From: Actinomadura montaniterrae
GTDB lineage: Bacteria > Actinomycetota > Actinomycetes > Streptosporangiales > Streptosporangiaceae
NCBI RefSeq assembly: GCF_008923365.1
Contig: NZ_WBMR01000014.1
Location: 1 to 64,000, forward strand
DNA: 64,000 nt
Reading direction: 5' to 3'
In this document: piece by piece, positions 60,662 to 64,000 of the stretch
Layout of the letters: each line of letters starts with the position of its first letter
Numbering within the stretch: position 1 is the stretch's first letter
The notes under the pieces: generated by a model
The model's input: only the letters and a program-made list of their open reading frames with translations
What the model was told of the DNA's origin: nothing
The model's database searches: none
Translations under genes and position numbers: made by a program

Positions 60662-62205
60662 GCGGCCCTTATGGTCCGCCTCCCGGCGGCTATGGCCGTC
60701 CGTACGGTCCGTCCGGCCCCTATGGGCCGCAGCCGCCGGGGCCTCATGGACCGCAGGCGCCTGGGCCCTACGGGCCGCCTCGTCCTCCGTATGGTGCGCC
60801 GCCTGGCCCGTACGGTCAGCCCAGGCCGCCTTATGGGCCGCCCCATGCCTACGGCCCGCCGCCCGGTTACCGTCCCCCTCCGCCACCGGTCCGGTTCTCC
60901 GAGGGCACGCATCGGCTGCATTGGGCGACGGCGCCGCTGCGCGCCTTCGTGTTCCTTGTCATCTACTTCGTCCTGCTCGGCTTCCCGCTGCTGCTGACCC
61001 AGACGAGCAGCGGCGTCACGCTGGAGCTCACGCCCGCCGTGGTGACGCGGTTCTTCGCGGTGTCCATCCCCATGACGGCGATCGCGATCGGTTCCGGCCT
61101 GTGGACGTGGCTGGCCCTGCGCTTCACCATCGACGGCGACGACCTCGTGGTGGAGACGGGCCTGATCCGCAAGAACAAGCGCCGCATCCCGCTCTCCCGC
61201 ATCCAGGCCATCGACGTCGTCCGCCCGCTCGTGACACGGGTGTTCTCCTTGGCGGAGGTCCGGGTTGAGCTCGCGGGCGGGGAGCAGAGCGAGATCGCGC
61301 TGCGCTACCTCGGACGCCACTCCGCCCAGCAGTTGCGCGCCGAGCTCCTCGCGCGCGCGGCGGGTCTGCCTGGGACCACGCCCGAGGCGCCGGAACGGCA
61401 CATGTGGCGCGTCCCCTTCGGCAACCTGCTCGCCTCGCTGATCCTCCGCCTGCCCGTGCTCGGCACGGGGATCCTCTTCTTCGCGACCCTCGTCTTCCTC
61501 GTGGTGTACGCCGAGGGCGGCATCCTGGCGGTCACGCTGCCCATCGTGCTGGGGCTCATCCGGGCCGTCATCGCACCGCTGGTGATGTACGCCAACTTCA
61601 CGGTCGCGATGTCACCGGACGGGATACGGCTCCGGTACGGGCTGCTCGAGACGCGTATGCAGACCCTTCCGCCCGGTCGCATCCAGGCCGTCAGCATCGT
61701 CGAGCCCGCCATCTGGCGGAAGGTCGGCTGGGCCCGCGTCGAGGTGACCGTCGCCGGCTACGCGGGCGAGCGGCAGGCGCTGTCCTCGACGCTGCTGCCG
61801 ATCGCGCCGAGGCACGTCGCCATGCATCTGGTCTCGCAGGTGTTCCCCGGCACGCACGTCGACGCGGTGCCGCTCGTGCCCGCCTCCTCGAAGGCGATCG
61901 CGGTCGACCGGGCGGACGGCGCCGGCGCCGACGACGTGGTGTTCGTGGCCAGGCACGGCTGGCCGTGCCGCCGCACGGACGTGATCGCCCACGCGCGGGC
62001 GCAGAGCGTCCGGCTGACCATGAATCCGGTGCAGCGCGTCTTCGGGCTGGCCACCGTCCATGTGGACGCCCCGCCCGGGCCGGTGCAGGTGGCGGCCGCC
62101 GACCGGGAATCCGGGGAGGCTCGGGCGATCGTCGAGTCGACGGCGAGCCGCGCCCAGGCCGCCCGCAGCGCCGCCGGCGATCCGGCCCACTGGGCCACCC
62201 GCTGA
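60658..62205 (+). CDS. Membrane protein with repeated bacterial PH domains (YdbT-like)
   Basis: A 515-residue protein: an N-terminal run of Tyr-Gly-Pro repeats (GPYGPPPGGYGRPYGPSGPY and so on, ~1-75), paired membrane helices (~95-115, 125-148), and bPH_2 domains, the first at DDLVVETGLIRKNKRRIPLS, later copies around GIRLRYGLLETRMQTLPPGR and the C terminus; further helices near 260-310. ATG 60658 overlaps the preceding stop (ATGA). Works with the preceding YdbS-like protein. Confidence 0.9.
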   Translation: MSGPYGPPPGGYGRPYGPSGPYGPQPPGPHGPQAPGPYGPPRPPYGAPPGPYGQPRPPYGPPHAYGPPPGYRPPPPPVRFSEGTHRLHWATAPLRAFVFLVIYFVLLGFPLLLTQTSSGVTLELTPAVVTRFFAVSIPMTAIAIGSGLWTWLALRFTIDGDDLVVETGLIRKNKRRIPLSRIQAIDVVRPLVTRVFSLAEVRVELAGGEQSEIALRYLGRHSAQQLRAELLARAAGLPGTTPEAPERHMWRVPFGNLLASLILRLPVLGTGILFFATLVFLVVYAEGGILAVTLPIVLGLIRAVIAPLVMYANFTVAMSPDGIRLRYGLLETRMQTLPPGRIQAVSIVEPAIWRKVGWARVEVTVAGYAGERQALSSTLLPIAPRHVAMHLVSQVFPGTHVDAVPLVPASSKAIAVDRADGAGADDVVFVARHGWPCRRTDVIAHARAQSVRLTMNPVQRVFGLATVHVDAPPGPVQVAAADRESGEARAIVESTASRAQAARSAAGDPAHWATR

Positions 62206-62214
62206 CCGGTTATC

Positions 62215-62239
62215 CACAGAACGAGGTTCTAGTTCTGTG
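62215..62239 (+). terminator. Hairpin after the PH-domain genes
   Basis: CACAGAAC-N9-GTTCTGTG, perfect 8-bp arms, 10 bp past the stop of the second PH-domain gene. Confidence 0.6.
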
Positions 62240-62359
62240 TCGCGGCCGGGTGCCGGAGCATGGCCTCATCGGCTCGGACGAGAGGTCAGGAGGCACCCAT
62301 GCCGAAGGCACCCGGCATCCCCCGCATCGGAATGTGCGTTCGCACCGACGCCGTCTCGC

Positions 62360-62893
62360 TCAGGGACGCTGAAGATCCCGAATCGCCCGCATGGCCTCGC
62401 GCCGCACATCGCCGGACAGCACGTCGATGTAGACCTCGCCGTCGAGATGACCGCACTCATGCTGCAGGCAGCGCGCGAAGTACCCGGTGCCCTCCACGCG
62501 GACGGGCCGGCCCTTCGCGTCCACGCCCTCCACGACCGCGTGCGCGTGGCGCGGCGTCTCGAACCGCATGCCCGGCAGCGACAGGCACCCCTCGGACTCG
62601 ACCAGCAGCTCACCGTCCGCGGCCACGAGAACCGGATTGACCACGTGGCCGACGTGCCGGCGCCCCCGGTCGTCCTCGCAGTCGTACACGAACAGCCGCA
62701 GACCGGAGCCGACCTGGTTCGCGGCCACGCCCGCGCCGTCCGCCTCGTACATCGTGACGAACATGTCGTCGACCAGCTTCTCCAGGGCCGTGTCGAACGT
62801 CCGTACGGGGTCGCACTCGGTGCGCAGCACCGGGTCTCCGAGCAGCCGGATCGGGCGGGCGGTTCCGTGGCGCGTCGTGGTCCTCTTGCTCAC
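62360..62893 (-). CDS. def: Peptide deformylase
   Basis: A 177-residue metallo-hydrolase removing the formyl group from new proteins. All three motifs are there: GAGVAANQVG, EGCLSLPG (metal Cys) and HECGHLDG (HExxH). The stop is followed by no clear terminator. Probably one of several deformylases in this genome, as is common in actinomycetes. Confidence 0.96.
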   Translation of the reverse strand: MSKRTTTRHGTARPIRLLGDPVLRTECDPVRTFDTALEKLVDDMFVTMYEADGAGVAANQVGSGLRLFVYDCEDDRGRRHVGHVVNPVLVAADGELLVESEGCLSLPGMRFETPRHAHAVVEGVDAKGRPVRVEGTGYFARCLQHECGHLDGEVYIDVLSGDVRREAMRAIRDLQRP

Positions 62894-62942
62894 CCGGAAG
62901 ATCCTATGCCGCGATTTCCGCTCCCCTTGAACGGCCGCGGAC

Positions 62943-62982
62943 GCGAACGGTGCGCCCGGCAGGGGCCGGACGCACCGTTCGC
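62943..62982 (-). terminator. Terminator between the DivIVA-type gene and def
   Basis: 18-bp arms with one mismatch: GCGAACGGTGCG-c-CCGGC and GCCGG-a-CGCACCGTTCGC, 31 bp past the stop of the DivIVA-type gene and upstream of def. Confidence 0.85.
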
Positions 62983-63013
62983 GGGGCCGTGACGTCTCCG
63001 CCGGGGCTGGGGA

Positions 63014-63991
63014 TCAGCTCGGGTCGGCGGGCCCGCGCGGGGCCGGGGGAACGATCGGGGCGTGGCCGCCGGACGGGCCGCCGTCGGCGTCCTCCACCGG
63101 CCGCGGCGCCTTCGCCGGCGGCGGGACCTGCGGGCCGGTGCCGGTGACCGGGGCGTCCGGCTCCGGCTTCTTCATCACCGGCGCCGGCGCGGTGACCGGC
63201 TTGGCCGGAACCGGCTTGGGACCGGTCGCGGCGGACGGGCCGGGCTGCGCGGCGACGGGCTGGGCGGGCGCCGGCTGCTTGCGCGGCGGCGACTGCCGGA
63301 CGGCGTCCTCGACCATCTTCTCCAGCGGGCCCGCCTCGTTCTCGGCGGTCAGCAGCCGGTGCAGCGTCTCGCTGATCTCGGTGAGCCGCTGCAGCGCCTG
63401 CGTGTGGTTCTTGGTCAGCGACGTGAGCCGCTGGGTGGCGCCCTCGTTGATCACGCTGGCGCGGCGCTCGGACGCGGTGAGGGTGCGCTCGGCCTCCAGC
63501 CGCGCGCTCGTCACCGTCTGCTCCGCCTCCTGCTTGGCGGCCGACAGCACGCTGTCGGACTCCTTCTTGGCGGCGGCCAGCATGTGGTCGGCCTTCTCCT
63601 GCGCCTGGGAGAGGTTCTTGTCGGCGTGCGCGCGGGCCTCGTCGATGATGCGCTTGGACTCCTGCTCGGCGTCCTTGCGGATCTCGGCGCCCTTGGCCTC
63701 GGCCTCGGCGACCTTGTCCTGCGCCTCGTCCTCGGCGAGGTTGATGATCTGGCGCAACCGGTCGCTCAGGTCGTCACCGGTGGGCTTGCGGGCCTCGCGC
63801 ACCTCCGCCATCTCCCGGCGGACGCGCTCGGCGTCGTCCTGGGCGCGCGCGAGCCGGGCCTCGAGCTCGCGGTGCTTTTGCTGGGCGCGGGCGATGTAGT
63901 CGTCGACCTGGCGGCGGTTGTAGCCGCGCATGACGATCTCGAAGGACTCGTCTTGAAGGAGGTTCGGCAGGATTTCGGCTTCGTTGCTCAT
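63014..63991 (-). CDS. DivIVA-domain coiled-coil protein
   Basis: A 325-residue protein. The N terminus has the DivIVA hallmark FEIVMRGYNRRQVDDYIAR, then an almost uninterrupted coiled coil (~35-225) with Ala/Glu/Lys heptads, and a Pro/Ala-rich tail (~235-325). Such proteins mark membrane curvature and organise polar growth in actinomycetes. ATG 63991 is 10 bp from the right edge; the upstream signals are outside the window. Confidence 0.92.
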   Translation of the reverse strand: MSNEAEILPNLLQDESFEIVMRGYNRRQVDDYIARAQQKHRELEARLARAQDDAERVRREMAEVREARKPTGDDLSDRLRQIINLAEDEAQDKVAEAEAKGAEIRKDAEQESKRIIDEARAHADKNLSQAQEKADHMLAAAKKESDSVLSAAKQEAEQTVTSARLEAERTLTASERRASVINEGATQRLTSLTKNHTQALQRLTEISETLHRLLTAENEAGPLEKMVEDAVRQSPPRKQPAPAQPVAAQPGPSAATGPKPVPAKPVTAPAPVMKKPEPDAPVTGTGPQVPPPAKAPRPVEDADGGPSGGHAPIVPPAPRGPADPS

Positions 63992-64000
63992 GATGCCTTG

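Noticed and set aside
62299-62640. Small ORF with a good AGGAGG before ATG 62299
   Set aside because: It runs antisense through most of peptide deformylase and its translation is Arg/Pro-rich shadow sequence; only the ribosome-site-like string supports it.

Overview
The window is about 72% GC and has GTG/TTG starts, many start codons without a Shine-Dalgarno sequence, and a core block (ppa, dacB-type carboxypeptidase, a DUF2342 zinc protease, tilS, hpt, ftsH, folE, folP, folB, folK, DUF3180) typical of mycelial Actinobacteria. Gene content and style fit a Streptosporangiales/Thermomonosporaceae (Actinomadura-like) chromosome; that placement is inference from content, not from a search.

Left part (1-20.5 kb) is accessory. 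It holds a partial DHA2-type exporter, a GNAT enzyme, a membrane desaturase with its own ferredoxin reductase (DesA3/Rv3230c-like pair) behind a palindromic operator, a duplicated DUF427 protein, a MacAB-like export cluster (adaptor, ATPase, permease, DUF5666 membrane protein, lipoprotein) with unusually Gly/Ser/Pro-rich inserts, and several TetR-controlled modules: DHA2 exporter/TetR, cytochrome P450/TetR, and Rieske oxygenase plus DapB-like dehydrogenase/TetR. Most of these TetR genes face a clear inverted repeat. One tRNA-Thr(CGU) lies at 14.15 kb.

The most interesting region is 20.6-28.8 kb. It is a complete FxsA/FxsB/FxsT-type RiPP locus: a 62-residue precursor with a C-terminal FTSYT segment followed by an unusual PPPPEHGF tail, an FxsB-like radical SAM/SPASM enzyme translationally coupled to an HExxH protein of the alpha-ketoglutarate peptide beta-hydroxylase family, and a divergent NB-ARC/TPR FxsT protein. 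In place of the TIR-like FxsC, the precursor is followed by a STAND NTPase-TPR protein and a small single-span membrane protein. A perfect 16-bp palindrome lies between the precursor and fxsT. The layout suggests a peptide-modification plus NTPase-sensor system, possibly in self/non-self conflict or signalling.

Region 28.8-44.1 kb has a GNAT gene broken by an in-frame TGA, a GT87-like membrane glycosyltransferase, a NarL-type two-component system, MarR/DHA2 and TetR modules with palindromes, a pair of Asp-nucleophile alpha/beta hydrolases, two non-coding repeat arrays (seven 14-bp units; eight interleaved ~118/~79-bp units), and a MerR regulator coupled to a VIT/VWA protein under a perfect 10+10 palindrome.

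Right part (44.3-64 kb) is mostly housekeeping. It opens with a striking fusion of an ECF-sigma-like domain, a ZAS-type zinc motif, one membrane span and an extracellular BACON-like domain. Then follow a NlpC/P60 hydrolase, ppa, a PBP4-type carboxypeptidase, the DUF2342 protease, tilS-hpt-ftsH-folE, the tightly overlapping folP-NTF2-like-folB-folK-DUF3180 operon, a solitary nuoD, two membrane PH-domain proteins, peptide deformylase and a DivIVA-type coiled-coil protein. Clear stem-loop terminators separate several units.
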